Part shown: positions 19,300 to 28,810 of the stretch, piece after piece
How the letters are laid out: the number at the start of each line of letters is the position of its first letter
Position numbering within the stretch: the first letter of the stretch is position 1
Source of the DNA: Aeromonas rivipollensis
GTDB lineage: Bacteria > Pseudomonadota > Gammaproteobacteria > Enterobacterales > Aeromonadaceae
Length of the DNA: 64,000 nucleotides
Assembly (NCBI RefSeq): GCF_037811135.1
Contig: NZ_CP149130.1
Coordinates: 4,304,501-4,368,500 of the forward strand
Direction of reading: 5' to 3'
Notes under the pieces: model-generated
Seen by the model: the letters and a program-made list of their open reading frames with translations, nothing else
Told to the model about the DNA's origin: nothing
The model's database searches: none
Translations under genes and position numbers: made by a program

Positions 19300-20796
19300 A
19301 TGAGTGACCTGACCCTGGCCCAGTGGCAACACAAGGCCGCCCATCTGACCCTGCCCTCGCAAGCCTTTATCGACGGCAGCTACCGGGACGCCGTCAACGG
19401 CGCCACCTTCGATTGCATCAACCCGGCCAACGGCCAGTTGCTGACCAAGGTGGCCTCCTGCGACGCCGCCGACGCCGAGCTGGCGGTGCAGGCCGCCCGC
19501 GCCGCCTTCGATGACAAGCGCTGGAGCGGGCTCTCCCCGAAACAGCGCAAGCTGATCATGCAGCGCTTCGCCGAGCTGATGCGCCTCAACCAGGTGGAGC
19601 TGGCCCTGCTGGAATCCCTGGACATGGGCAAGCCCATCGGCGATGCCATGGGCTATGACGCCCCGGCCGCCGCCAACTGCATCGCCTGGAACGCCGAGGC
19701 CATCGACAAGATCTACGATCAGGTCGCCCCGGTGGAAGAGTCCGCCCTGGCGCTGGTGACCCGCGAGGCGCTCGGGGTGGTGGCCGCCATAGTGCCCTGG
19801 AACTTCCCCCTGGTGATGGCCTGCTGGAAGCTGGGCCCGGCGCTCGCCACCGGCAACTCCGTCATCCTCAAGCCGTCCGAAAAATCCCCCCTCACCGCCC
19901 TGCGCATCGCCGGCATAGCGAAAGAGGCGGGCATCCCGGATGGGGTGTTCAACGTGCTGCCCGGCTTTGGCCACACAGTGGGTGAGGCGCTGGCCATGCA
20001 CATGGACGTGGACTGCATCACCTTCACCGGCTCCACCAGGATCGGCAAGCATCTGGTGCAGTGCTCCGGCAAGTCGAACCTCAAGCGCGCCTTTATGGAG
20101 TGTGGCGGCAAGAGCCCCAACATAGTGCTGGCGGACGCGCCTGATCTGGACGCCGCCGCCAAGAGCGCTGTGGGCGCCATCTTCTACAACCAAGGCGAGG
20201 TGTGCACCGCCGCCTCCCGTCTGCTGGTGCAAAACAGCATCAAGCCGCAATTCATGGAGCGCCTGCTGGCCCATGCCCGCGAGTGGATCGCCGCCAACCC
20301 GCTGGATCCCGCCACCCGCATCGGCGCCATGGTGGACGGCATCCAGATGGAGCAGGTGCTGAACTACATCGCCATCGGCCAGCAGGAGGGCGCCAGACTG
20401 CTACTGGGGGGCAAGCGCACCCACACAGAGAGCGGCGGCTTCTATATCGAGCCCACCATCTTTGACGAGGTGACGCCGCAAATGCGCATCTTCCGCGAGG
20501 AGATCTTCGGTCCTGTGCTGGCGGTGACCGGCTTCGACACCCTCGAAGACGCCATTGCCCTTGGCAACGACACCGACTACGGCCTGGCGGCGGCGATCTG
20601 GACGGCGGATCTCAACAAGGCGGTCAAGGGCTCCCGCGCCCTGCGCGCCGGCACCGTCTTCGTCAACAACTGGGATGGGGGCGACATGACGATGCCGTTC
20701 GGCGGCTTCAAGCAGTCCGGCAACGGCCGCGACAAGTCATTGCACGCCCTAGAGAAGTACACCGAGCTGAAAAGCACCTGGATCCAGCTCGAATAA
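19300..20796 (+). CDS. puuC: PuuC-type NAD(P)-dependent aminoaldehyde dehydrogenase
   Basis: A 498-residue aldehyde dehydrogenase with the canonical general base E267 (FMECGGKSPN) and nucleophile C302 (NQGEVCTAAS). The closest relative I recognise is PuuC (495 residues), which oxidises gamma-glutamyl-gamma-aminobutyraldehyde and related aminoaldehydes. The ATG at 19300 follows AAGGAG; the TTG at 19279 is not needed. With the adjacent BauA and MmsA it could take 3-aminopropanal to beta-alanine to acetyl-CoA. No puuA or puuB is in the window. Confidence 0.88.
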   Translation: MSDLTLAQWQHKAAHLTLPSQAFIDGSYRDAVNGATFDCINPANGQLLTKVASCDAADAELAVQAARAAFDDKRWSGLSPKQRKLIMQRFAELMRLNQVELALLESLDMGKPIGDAMGYDAPAAANCIAWNAEAIDKIYDQVAPVEESALALVTREALGVVAAIVPWNFPLVMACWKLGPALATGNSVILKPSEKSPLTALRIAGIAKEAGIPDGVFNVLPGFGHTVGEALAMHMDVDCITFTGSTRIGKHLVQCSGKSNLKRAFMECGGKSPNIVLADAPDLDAAAKSAVGAIFYNQGEVCTAASRLLVQNSIKPQFMERLLAHAREWIAANPLDPATRIGAMVDGIQMEQVLNYIAIGQQEGARLLLGGKRTHTESGGFYIEPTIFDEVTPQMRIFREEIFGPVLAVTGFDTLEDAIALGNDTDYGLAAAIWTADLNKAVKGSRALRAGTVFVNNWDGGDMTMPFGGFKQSGNGRDKSLHALEKYTELKSTWIQLE

Positions 20797-20825
20797 GATC
20801 AGAAATGCCGCTCACCGATCGAATT

Positions 20826-20846
20826 GGGGGAGAAATCCCCCTTTTT
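20826..20846 (+). terminator. Intrinsic terminator after puuC
   Basis: GGGGGA-GAAA-TCCCCC, a six-base-pair stem with a GNRA tetraloop followed by TTTTT. Confidence 0.85.
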
Positions 20847-20921
20847 CATTTTTACCCTTTCCTCAACGGCCTCAATCGATATAATCATCAAATAGACAAG
20901 CCCTTAAATATAAAGATAAAA

Positions 20922-21095
20922 ATGCTGTTTTTTCTAGGAAGTGTACTGTTTCTGGTAGTGGGCCTGCCGCTGCTCTTCTTCATGCTGGGCGAGGGTGAGG
21001 CCTATGTGACCTGGGGTCCCTGGATCTCCGCCATCGCACTCATGCTGTGGCTGCTCATGGATGTAGAGAAGATCCGCCGCGGTGGCCGGCGCTGA
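20922..21095 (+). CDS. Small two-helix membrane protein
   Basis: A 57-residue protein with two hydrophobic segments (about 2-22 and 31-47) and a basic tail (KIRRGGRR). A longer frame starts at 20805, but that would translate through the puuC terminator, so the internal ATG at 20922 is preferred; its ribosome site (AAAGATAAAA) is weak. No family is recognised. Confidence 0.5.
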   Translation: MLFFLGSVLFLVVGLPLLFFMLGEGEAYVTWGPWISAIALMLWLLMDVEKIRRGGRR

Positions 21096-21220
21096 GTCGA
21101 TTCCATGCTGTAAAAATCTCGCCAAACGGCATTTATTAACTTCTTTCCCCCCAAAAGGATCGCTACACTGATTTTTTGCGATGTTTTCCAACATCCGACT
21201 CTCCAGTGAAGGTTATCCGC

Positions 21221-22117
21221 ATGCAGCAACAGATCCAGCGCCAGGGCATCATCTATGCCCTGTGCGCCTATACCCTTTGGGGCCTGGCGCCCATCTACTT
21301 CAAGACCATTTCCGCCGTCCCGGCCGCCGAGATCCTGACCCACCGCATGATCTGGTCCTGCGCCCTGCTGATGGTGCTGACCCTGATCGGTCGCCAGTGG
21401 CACAAGGTGCAGGCGGTGCTGCGCCAACCTAAAGTGCTGCTCACCCTGGCCTTCACCTCCGTCACAGTCGGTGGCAACTGGCTGCTGTTCATCTGGGCCA
21501 TCAACAACGGTCACATGCTGGATGCCAGCCTCGGCTACTACATCAACCCCCTGTTCAACGTGCTGCTCGGCATGCTGTTCCTGAGCGAGAAGCTGCGTCG
21601 CCTGCAGTGGTGGGCGGTGGGACTGGCGGTGATTGGGGTCGCCGTCCAGCTCATCGCCTTCGGCTCCCTGCCCTGGATAGCCCTGGTGCTGGCCTCGAGC
21701 TTCGCCATCTATGGCCTGATCCGCAAGAAGCTGGCCCTCGATGCCCTCACCGGCCTGCTGATCGAGACCATGATCATGCTGCCGCCGGCGGCCATCTACC
21801 TGTGGGGATTCGCCGACAGCCCCACCAGCCACCTCACGCAAAACGACTGGCACCTCAACCTGCTGCTGATCGCCGCCGGGGTCGTCACCACGGCGCCCCT
21901 GCTCTGCTTCACCGCCGCCGCCACCCGGCTCAAGCTCTCCACCCTGGGCTTCTTCCAGTACATAGGCCCCAGCCTGATGTTCATCCTGGCGGTCAGCCTC
22001 TACGGGGAGGCGCTGGCACTGGACAAGATGATCACCTTCGGCTGCATCTGGAGTGCCCTGGTGCTGTTCAGCCTGGACGGGCTGCGCAGCGGCAAGCGGC
22101 GTCAGCAAGCCGGTTGA
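21221..22117 (+). CDS. rarD: RarD-type EamA permease
   Basis: A 298-residue inner-membrane protein of the drug/metabolite transporter superfamily with about ten hydrophobic helices. The N-terminus (GIIYALCAYTLWGLAPIYFK) and the segment NWLLFIWAINNGHMLDASLGYYINPL are characteristic of RarD. The substrate is unknown; the family was named for chloramphenicol sensitivity. The start at 21221 has AAGG eight bases upstream and removes 15 non-conserved residues. Confidence 0.9.
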   Translation: MQQQIQRQGIIYALCAYTLWGLAPIYFKTISAVPAAEILTHRMIWSCALLMVLTLIGRQWHKVQAVLRQPKVLLTLAFTSVTVGGNWLLFIWAINNGHMLDASLGYYINPLFNVLLGMLFLSEKLRRLQWWAVGLAVIGVAVQLIAFGSLPWIALVLASSFAIYGLIRKKLALDALTGLLIETMIMLPPAAIYLWGFADSPTSHLTQNDWHLNLLLIAAGVVTTAPLLCFTAAATRLKLSTLGFFQYIGPSLMFILAVSLYGEALALDKMITFGCIWSALVLFSLDGLRSGKRRQQAG

Positions 22118-22185
22118 GCAGGCGGGCGCGCGGTCCCTGCAATAATCTACAAGCCAGAAGCCGGATTTCGGGTTATCAATAGGCC

Positions 22186-22989
22186 ATGAGCGCCTCTCCA
22201 TCCCGCATCCACTACTGGCAATCCCGGCTGCTGCCGGGGGTTGAACTCTCCCACTCCCATCACAGGGAGTTCAGCTATGGCCGCCATGTGCACCTGGACT
22301 ATCACATAGGTCTGGTGCAGCAGGGTGGCCAGAAGTTCATCCACAAGGGCAGCAGCCACAATCTGGTGCGCGGCGAGCTCTCCACCGTCAACCCGGACGA
22401 GATGCACGACGGCCTCAGTCTGCTGCCGGAAGGGTACGAGGTGAGGGTGTTCGCCATCGCCCCCGAACAGTTGGCGCGCTGGCTGCCAGACAAGCCAGAG
22501 CCCTTCTTCGACAAGGGGTTGCAGAGCCGCCCCGATCTCTATCAGGGCTTCGCCCGGCTGCACATGTATCTGGATCAGCCCGAGCCAGACGCCCTGCTGG
22601 CGGAGAGCCAGCTCTTGGCCCTGCTCGGCGAGCTGCTACACCTGGCACCGGAGCGCCATGCCCTGGCGGATCCCCAGATCAGATTCCTGCGCGACTACCT
22701 GCTGGGCCAGCTGGACGGGCACCACAGCCTGGAGGATCTGGCCGCCCTGTTCGGGCTGGATCGCTTCGCCTTCCTGCGCCAGTTCAAGAAGAAGACCGGC
22801 ATGACCCCCTACGCCTGGCTCAAGCGACTGCGCCTCGAACGCGGCAAGCTCCTGCTCGCCCGCGGCCTGCCGGTGAGCGAGGTGGCACTGGCGGTCGGTT
22901 TCTTCGATCAGAGCCACTTCCACCACGGCTTCCGCCAGGCCTTCGGGCTGACCCCGGCGGACTACCGTCAGCAGATGCTCCCGGGCTAA
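22186..22989 (+). CDS. AraC-family transcriptional regulator
   Basis: A 267-residue regulator. It has an N-terminal AraC-type cupin sensing domain (about 15-150, with HVHLDYHIGLVQQG) and two C-terminal helix-turn-helices (about 165-265: LAALFGLDRFAFLRQFKKKTG and VALAVGFFDQSHFHHGFRQAFGLTP). It is followed 82 bases later by a LysE-type exporter on the same strand, a common regulator-exporter pair in which the exporter is the likely target. Confidence 0.9.
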   Translation: MSASPSRIHYWQSRLLPGVELSHSHHREFSYGRHVHLDYHIGLVQQGGQKFIHKGSSHNLVRGELSTVNPDEMHDGLSLLPEGYEVRVFAIAPEQLARWLPDKPEPFFDKGLQSRPDLYQGFARLHMYLDQPEPDALLAESQLLALLGELLHLAPERHALADPQIRFLRDYLLGQLDGHHSLEDLAALFGLDRFAFLRQFKKKTGMTPYAWLKRLRLERGKLLLARGLPVSEVALAVGFFDQSHFHHGFRQAFGLTPADYRQQMLPG

Positions 22990-23071
22990 CCGACCCCACT
23001 GCAATCTTTTACAAGCCAGCCCCTGCCTCCATCCCCCATGCTGCTGCCTCATCTTTGTAGCGAGGTATGCC

Positions 23072-23713
23072 ATGTTCACCAGCCTGTTTCTGACCATAGG
23101 TCTCATCCACCTGATCGCCCTGGCAAGCCCGGGCCCGGATTTCGCGCTGATCCTGCGCACCAGCCTGCACAGGCCCACGGCGCTCGGGGCCGCGCTTGGC
23201 ATCGCCATCGCCATCCTGCTCCATGCCACCCTCAGCCTGACCGGCATCAGCCTGCTGATCGCGAGCCAGCCCTGGCTGTTTCTGGCGGTGAAGGTGGTGG
23301 GCGCCCTCTATCTGGGCTGGCTCGGCTGGGGGGCCATCAAGGCGGCGCGCCGCAGTTCCGCCACTCAGGCACTGCGGGCAGGCGGGGAGTTGCAGGGCTG
23401 GAACCGGGGGCTGAGAGCCGGGATCGCCACCAACCTGCTCAACCCCAAGGCGTTGCTGTTCTTCATGGGATTGCTGGCGGCCATGGTGACGCCCCAGGTG
23501 GATGGCCTGACCCGGGGCCTGCTGATCCTGGAGCTGTTCCTGCTGTCGCTGGCCTGGTTCGGGCTGCTGGCCTGGAGCCTCTCCACCGCCCGAGCCCAGC
23601 ACCTGCTCAGCCGGGTACAAAGGCCCCTGAACCTGGTCACGGGTCTGCTGTTTGGCGCCGTCAGTCTCTCCATCCTGGCCGAGCTGGCCGTCGAGGCGAG
23701 TGCCTATGTCTGA
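23072..23713 (+). CDS. LysE/RhtB-family amino-acid exporter
   Basis: A 213-residue inner-membrane exporter with about six helices. It has the family signature ASPGPDFALILRTSL near the N-terminus and NLLNPKALLFFMGLL in the middle. It probably exports an amino acid or derivative; the substrate is not deducible. It follows the AraC regulator and has its own ribosome site (GAGG). Confidence 0.88.
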   Translation: MFTSLFLTIGLIHLIALASPGPDFALILRTSLHRPTALGAALGIAIAILLHATLSLTGISLLIASQPWLFLAVKVVGALYLGWLGWGAIKAARRSSATQALRAGGELQGWNRGLRAGIATNLLNPKALLFFMGLLAAMVTPQVDGLTRGLLILELFLLSLAWFGLLAWSLSTARAQHLLSRVQRPLNLVTGLLFGAVSLSILAELAVEASAYV

Positions 23714-23822
23714 GGCCTTGGCCTGGCGCTGACAGCGAGATTACCCCAAGCAAGCTGGCATCGGACTCATTGTGGCATTAGGATGCACGCCTTCACCACA
23801 ATAACGTTACGGATGTATCGGC

Positions 23823-24932
23823 ATGACTCGACAATGGTCGCTCCCCATAGTGGCACTCGCGGGGGGAGCCTTGCTCTGGCTCGGCACCACCTTCGGCATG
23901 AAGTGGGCCCTGATGGCCCTGATCGGCTTCGGTTTCGGCTTCACCCTCTCCTTCAGCCGCTTCGGCATCGTATTCGGCTGGCGCGAGATGCTAACCAGGC
24001 GCAACAGCTACTATGTGCGTGTGCACCTGCTCACCATCGCCATCGAGATCCTGCTGTTCACCACCTTCCTCTCCTTCACTCATGCCCTCTTTGGCGATGC
24101 CATGGTGGGCAACGTCATGGCCATCGGCGTCCCCTTCATCGTCGGCGCCTTCCTGTTCGGCATCGGCATGCAGCTGGCGGGGGTCTGTGCCACCGGCACC
24201 CTCTACTGCTGCGGCGAGGGGCAACCCCGCTTCTGGCTGGTGCTGATCTGCTACGGCATTGGTACCCTCATCAGCAACCAGTTTCGTCCCGAGCTGGAGG
24301 CCAGCTTTTCCAGCCAGGTGGTATTGGCCCGCGATCTGACCGGCAATATCTGGAGCGGCATGCTGCTCAACCTGGCCCTGGTCGCCGTGCTCTTCCTGCT
24401 GTTTCGCAAGAGCGAACTCAATAGCACCGGCGAGGTGAAGCCCATCTTCGGCGGCGGCAACCTGTTCTGGCGCGACGGCCGCTTCACCGTGCTGACCGGC
24501 GGCATCCTCATCGCCCTGCTCAACTCCGCCGTGGTGGCCCTGCACGGCTCGGCCTGGACCATCACGGGGGCCGTCTATGACATGGCGCTGCGCGGCGCCT
24601 CTCTGTTCGGCCTGTTCGAGGGCAACCCGAAATTGGCCCAGCCGCTCTTTATCAACCCCATGGTCGGCATGTTCTGGCTGGGGATCCTGGGGGCGGCGCT
24701 GGCCCGTTGCCTGAGCGGCGGCGGCAATCACACCCCGATCCGCATAGGCAACAGCCTGGCGGCCATCATTGGCGGTCTGCTGATGGGGATGGGGGCCATG
24801 TACAGTGCCTGCAACCTCGGCGGCTTCTTCGACGGCACGGCGTCGGGCAGCCTGCACGGCTGGGTCTGGATGCTGATGGCCCTGGCGGGCAGCCTCATAG
24901 GCATACGCCTGCGACCGCTGTTCAAACTCTGA
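23823..24932 (+). CDS. YeeE/YedE-family sulfur transporter
   Basis: A 369-residue polytopic membrane protein of the YeeE/YedE (TsuA) family, members of which import thiosulfate by relaying it over conserved cysteines. The expected cysteines are visible: C122 in AGVCATGTLY and C330 in YSACNLGGFFDG. The duplicated half-structure is apparent (GMQLAGVCATGTL versus GMGAMYSACNLGG). No SirA/TusA-like partner adjoins it. The specific sulfur compound carried is inferred from family only. Confidence 0.85.
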   Translation: MTRQWSLPIVALAGGALLWLGTTFGMKWALMALIGFGFGFTLSFSRFGIVFGWREMLTRRNSYYVRVHLLTIAIEILLFTTFLSFTHALFGDAMVGNVMAIGVPFIVGAFLFGIGMQLAGVCATGTLYCCGEGQPRFWLVLICYGIGTLISNQFRPELEASFSSQVVLARDLTGNIWSGMLLNLALVAVLFLLFRKSELNSTGEVKPIFGGGNLFWRDGRFTVLTGGILIALLNSAVVALHGSAWTITGAVYDMALRGASLFGLFEGNPKLAQPLFINPMVGMFWLGILGAALARCLSGGGNHTPIRIGNSLAAIIGGLLMGMGAMYSACNLGGFFDGTASGSLHGWVWMLMALAGSLIGIRLRPLFKL

Positions 24933-24940
24933 TGCAGTAA

Positions 24941-24967
24941 CGGGATGGCGCTGTTGACGCCATCCCG
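24941..24967. terminator. Strong hairpin terminator after YeeE/YedE gene
   Basis: CGGGATGGCG-CTGTTGA-CGCCATCCCG, a perfect 10-base-pair stem with a seven-base loop, followed by a pyrimidine-rich CTCTTCTT. It lies between convergent genes. Confidence 0.75.
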
Positions 24968-25006
24968 CTCTTCTTCGCCAGGCGGGGTGCCACGCCCGAC
25001 CCTCTC

Positions 25007-25627
25007 TCAGCCCAGCGCCCTGATCAGCAGCAGGATCGCGAAGCCGGTAAACATCACGGCCGACAGCCGGTTGATGCCCCTGGCGAAGCGCTCGCCATAG
25101 CCCTGCAAGCCCACCCAGCGAAACACCAGGCAGTAGCCGCCGTGCACCACCAGCACCACGGCGCTGAAGGTCAGCGCCAGCAGCAGGCACTGGCCCAGCG
25201 CCCCTTGGTGAAAGTCGATGAACTGGGGAAACAGGCTGGTGAAGAAAATGATCGCCTTGGGGTTGAGCAGGCTGATGAGCGCCCCCTTGACGAAGCTGCG
25301 CCAGCAATCCCTATCCGAGCTCGTGCCCATCACAGGGCTCACCCCGCGCTGACGCCAGGAGTTCACCCCCAGATAGAGCAGATAGAGGACACCACCCAGG
25401 GTGAGGATCTGCTGACCCCCGGCCAGCCAGTGGGTAAACCAGATCACCGCCAGCGAGGCCAGGGTCGCCACCAGCAGTATCCCCACCGCCACCCCCACGA
25501 AGCCGGCGATGGCGTGACGGCTTCCCCGGGTCAGGGTGTTGCCTATGGTGTAGATCACCGCCGGCCCGGGACTGAGCACAGTCCCCAGGGCGAGCAGCAG
25601 GTAGAGGGCGTAATAATCGAGACTCAT
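25007..25627 (-). CDS. LysE/RhtB-family exporter (second)
   Basis: A 206-residue membrane exporter with the signature LSPGPAVIYTIGNTLTRG and the segment SLLNPKAIIFFTSLFPQF. The ATG at 25627 is preferred over the preceding GTG. It is transcribed divergently from a LysR regulator 100 bases away, so that regulator probably controls it. It is not closely similar to the LysE protein at 23072. Confidence 0.88.
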   Translation of the reverse strand: MSLDYYALYLLLALGTVLSPGPAVIYTIGNTLTRGSRHAIAGFVGVAVGILLVATLASLAVIWFTHWLAGGQQILTLGGVLYLLYLGVNSWRQRGVSPVMGTSSDRDCWRSFVKGALISLLNPKAIIFFTSLFPQFIDFHQGALGQCLLLALTFSAVVLVVHGGYCLVFRWVGLQGYGERFARGINRLSAVMFTGFAILLLIRALG

Positions 25628-25728
25628 CACAGGGCATTTCCCGGTCGGTTGGATGCCGCCCAGTATATTGACAGCCGCTTCGCCAGCCAGACATAGTGGC
25701 GCTCGGCTTTATAAACCAGGAGTTTAGA

Positions 25729-26625
25729 GTGGACCGTCTGACCGCCATCGAGATCTTCGTCGAGGTCGCCCGCGCGGGCAGCTTCAGTGCCGTGGCGGAC
25801 CGCTTCGAGATGACGCCGGCCATGATCGGCAAGTACATCAAATGGCTGGAGGCCAGGGTCGGCTCCCGCCTGCTCAACCGCAACACCCGCTGCCAGAGCC
25901 TGACCGAGGCGGGCAGGGAGTACCTCGGCGGTTGCCAGAGCCTGCTGCAACACTACCGGGCGCTGGAGCAGAATACCCAGGCCCACACCGGCCAGGCGGC
26001 GGGCAAGATCCGCATCAATGCCCCCATCACCTTCGGCAGCTATCGGCTGACCCCCTTGCTGTGCCGCTTCATGGCGCAGTATCCGAAGATCCGCATCGAG
26101 CTGGATCTCTGTGATCGGCTGGTCGACGTGATCGGCGACGGCTTCGACCTCATCTTCCGGGTCGGCACCCCCAAGGATGCCGCCTACATAGCCCGCCCGC
26201 TGGCCCACTCGGCCTCGGTGTTCTGCGCCTCCCCGCGCTACCTGCAACGGCACGGCACCCCGCAGGAACTGGCGGATCTCGCCCATCACCACTGCCTGGG
26301 CTTCGCCCCCTGGCTGACCCAGTCGAGCCTGGCCACTGAGTTTCCCCTCGAGCAGCTGCATCTGTGGGACAGCCCCTTCATCAGCAACCATGGCAGCGCC
26401 CTCAAGGTGGCGGCATTGAATCATGCGGGCATAGTGCTGCAACCGCGGGCCCTGCTGAGCCAGGAGCTGGCCAGCGGCGCCCTGCTGGAAATACTGCCGG
26501 ATGCCCTGCCCGCCCCGCGCCCGGTCAACATGCTTTATCCGGCGAGAGAGCCCATGCCGCTACGGCTGCGACTGCTGATCGACTACCTCAGCGAGCACCG
26601 CCAGGCGCTGGACATACAGGCGTGA
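25729..26625 (+). CDS. LysR-family transcriptional regulator
   Basis: A 298-residue LysR regulator, starting at a GTG (25729) after AGGAG: (M)DRLTAIEIFVEVARAGSFS. The winged helix spans about 1-65, with the effector-binding domain after residue 90. It is divergent from the LysE exporter at 25007, the probable target. The frame extends upstream to 25696 but without similarity. Confidence 0.88.
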   Translation: MDRLTAIEIFVEVARAGSFSAVADRFEMTPAMIGKYIKWLEARVGSRLLNRNTRCQSLTEAGREYLGGCQSLLQHYRALEQNTQAHTGQAAGKIRINAPITFGSYRLTPLLCRFMAQYPKIRIELDLCDRLVDVIGDGFDLIFRVGTPKDAAYIARPLAHSASVFCASPRYLQRHGTPQELADLAHHHCLGFAPWLTQSSLATEFPLEQLHLWDSPFISNHGSALKVAALNHAGIVLQPRALLSQELASGALLEILPDALPAPRPVNMLYPAREPMPLRLRLLIDYLSEHRQALDIQA

Positions 26626-26641
26626 CACGGCGCAGGCCGGG

Positions 26642-27301
26642 TCATTCCCCCCGTTGCTTCACCTTGCGCAGGTAGAGATACCCCTCCCCCGGGCTGCCCC
26701 AGCGCTGGCGGGCGCCGTTGTCATAGGCCCTGTCCAGCAGCCTGACGCTGTTGGGGCCTATCCAGAGGTACTGCACCAGGGTAGTGGCGCCGCCAAAGTC
26801 GGTGGCACAGCTGCCGACCTTGCTGTGGCCCGCGTACTCTCCGCTGGCCTGGCGGGTCAGCCAGATCTCGCAGCCCTGGCGCAGGGAGAGTTGTTGCGGA
26901 GTGAGGGAGTCGAGCAGTTCGGGCTGGCGCCAGGCGCCGGCGAAATCGGTGGCCCTCGGCATGGTCAGCTCGGCCATCAGGATGCGGCCATCGGGCAGCG
27001 GGGAGAAACGGTAGATGCGCTGACGGAAGGGGCGCACCGCCCGCTCGGTCAGGAACTGCTCGGCATAGACCCAGCGAAAGGGGCCTTCCCCGGGCCAGAT
27101 CTCCACCAGTCGCAGCTCGGCGCTGGTGAAACGCTGGTCATAACCGGCCTGCTCCTGGCTGGAGAACTCGCCGGTGAACCAGGAGAGCAGCGGCTCCATC
27201 TTCCCCTCCACCGGTGACGGGCTGGCCACGAAGGGAACGGGGTTGGCCCACACCAGGCAGGCGTAAAACAACCCGCACAGGGCCACCATCAGCTTTGTCA
27301 T
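26642..27301 (-). CDS. CpcT/CpeT (DUF1001)-family exported protein
   Basis: A 219-residue protein with a signal peptide (MTKLMVALCGLFYACLVWA) and a CpcT/CpeT fold (LLSWFTGEFSSQEQA, VYAEQFL, FRQRIYRF, GCEIWLTRQ, SKVGSCATDFGGATTLVQYLWIGPNSV). In cyanobacteria this family attaches bilins to phycobiliproteins; no phycobiliproteins exist here, so the ligand and role are unknown. The ATG at 27301 has GGAAGGA upstream. Confidence 0.75.
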   Translation of the reverse strand: MTKLMVALCGLFYACLVWANPVPFVASPSPVEGKMEPLLSWFTGEFSSQEQAGYDQRFTSAELRLVEIWPGEGPFRWVYAEQFLTERAVRPFRQRIYRFSPLPDGRILMAELTMPRATDFAGAWRQPELLDSLTPQQLSLRQGCEIWLTRQASGEYAGHSKVGSCATDFGGATTLVQYLWIGPNSVRLLDRAYDNGARQRWGSPGEGYLYLRKVKQRGE

Positions 27302-27537
27302 CGAATCCTTCCGAGTCGCTTGCATGGCGGCGATTATATGAGCGAACGGCGGCAATAACCTCTACCTTGATCAACTCCTCGCCAATCCGCTGAAAAATCA
27401 CTGCGTTAGCGAAGAAGTACGACGCAGGAGAGCGGCGGAGCCAGGCATCCCCGCTCACCCGGCTCACCGCCCCGGCAGCGGCCAACATCGCCGTGGGCGA
27501 CTATTCTTGCTGCGGACCAACCGAGGAGGGATCCCCC

Positions 27538-27987
27538 ATGACGACTGGAACTGTGACACTGCACCGCGTACTCAAGGCCCCGCCGATGCGGGTATACAGA
27601 GCCTTTATCGAGGCAGACGCCCTGGCCAAGTGGCTGCCGCCCCATGGCTTCACCTGCCGGGTGGAGCACCTGGAGGCCAGGGTCGGCGGCACCTTCAGGA
27701 TGGCGTTCTTCCATTTCGGCAGCGGCCACAGCCATGCCTTCGGCGGCGAATATCTCGAGCTGGAACCGGGCAAGCGCCTGCGCTACACGGACAGTTTCGA
27801 CGACCCCAAGCTGCCCGGGGAGATGCGGGTCACCATCACCCTCACCCAGGTGCTGTGCGGCACCGAACTGGCCATAGAGCAGGCCGGCATACCCGCGCTC
27901 ATCCCGGTCGAGATGTGCTATCTCGGCTGGCAGGAGTCCCTGACCCAGCTCGCCGCCCTGGTGGAGCCCGAGATCCCGAGCGAATAA
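27538..27987 (+). CDS. SRPBCC/AHSA1-domain protein
   Basis: A 149-residue START/Bet v1-like protein of the AHSA1 (Aha1 C-terminal) type: VLKAPPMRVYRAFIEADALAKWLPP at the N-terminus, then VGGTFRMAFF and GGEYLELEPGKRLRYTDSF. These small ligand-binding proteins often accompany ArsR regulators, but none is adjacent. The ATG at 27538 follows GAGGAGGG. Confidence 0.85.
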   Translation: MTTGTVTLHRVLKAPPMRVYRAFIEADALAKWLPPHGFTCRVEHLEARVGGTFRMAFFHFGSGHSHAFGGEYLELEPGKRLRYTDSFDDPKLPGEMRVTITLTQVLCGTELAIEQAGIPALIPVEMCYLGWQESLTQLAALVEPEIPSE

Positions 27988-28024
27988 GCCGATGCCATCC
28001 CGGGAATGCCGGGGCCCAAAAAGC

Positions 28025-28055
28025 AGAGAGCCTGCCGGATGGCAGGCTCTTTTTA
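28025..28055. terminator. Bidirectional terminator
   Basis: AGAGCCTGCC-GGAT-GGCAGGCTCT, a 10-base-pair stem followed by a T-run, between the convergent SRPBCC and DUF1993 genes. Confidence 0.85.
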
Positions 28056-28072
28056 TTCCCGAGGTACTGGCC

Positions 28073-28573
28073 TTATTGCAGGTTCAGGCCACCCAGGTAG
28101 TCCTTCTTGCCGAGATCGACCCCAGCCTGGCGCAGCAGGGCATAGGTCATGGTCAGGTGGAAGTAGAAGTTCGGAATGCCGTACTCGTGTACGCAGCTGT
28201 GGCCGTCCATCCCCTTGCCACCCGCCCAGTAGGGGTAGTAGTGGCCGCTCGCATACTGGCTGAAGTCGGCGTCCAGCTTGCTCTGCAGATAGGCGATGGT
28301 CTTGGCTACATGAGCGCGCAGATCCGCCATTGTCTTGGGATCATCCCCCAGCACCGGCGGCTCGCTCAGGCTGGCGGTGGCCACCAGGGCGCGGGCGCTG
28401 TCACAGCAGATCAGCACCTGTTTGCTCAGCGGCAGCATGTCGACGATGAGGCGCTCATTGAAGAAGTTCTCCACATTGAACTTCTTCGCCGCGGCATGGG
28501 CCTCGGCCTTGGCCAGACACTGGTCCAGGTTGGTCAGCATCTTGATGAACTGGGCGGCGATTTCACGATTCAT
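28073..28573 (-). CDS. DUF1993 family protein
   Basis: A 166-residue soluble helical protein matching DUF1993, a DinB-like fold family without known activity: FIKMLTNLDQCLAKAEAHAA, RLIVDMLPLSKQVLICCDSAR, YGIPNFYFHLTMTYALLRQAGVDLGKKDYLG. No catalytic motif is assigned. It is convergent with the SRPBCC gene. Confidence 0.85.
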   Translation of the reverse strand: MNREIAAQFIKMLTNLDQCLAKAEAHAAAKKFNVENFFNERLIVDMLPLSKQVLICCDSARALVATASLSEPPVLGDDPKTMADLRAHVAKTIAYLQSKLDADFSQYASGHYYPYWAGGKGMDGHSCVHEYGIPNFYFHLTMTYALLRQAGVDLGKKDYLGGLNLQ

Positions 28574-28810
28574 ATTGGGATCCCGGTTGGTTGAAGGCAG
28601 TTAAACGAGCGGCACCACTATAACCCATCCCTTTTCCGGTTCGAGCCTGTGGCGATGAAAAGCAGAGGCGACCCGCGTGCCCTGCGACAGGCAATGGCGG
28701 CCTCGGCGAGGCCCTCTTGCCAGCGCGCCCGGCTCCCTGAGTCCCTCTTTCCCCTTTTTTTGATCTGTGACAGGCATCTCGTTTTTTCGGAGGCGTAGTC
28801 TGGGCCCGTT

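Noticed and set aside
20805-20921. N-terminal extension of the small membrane protein
   Set aside because: It would read through a strong terminator hairpin of puuC and has no ribosome site.
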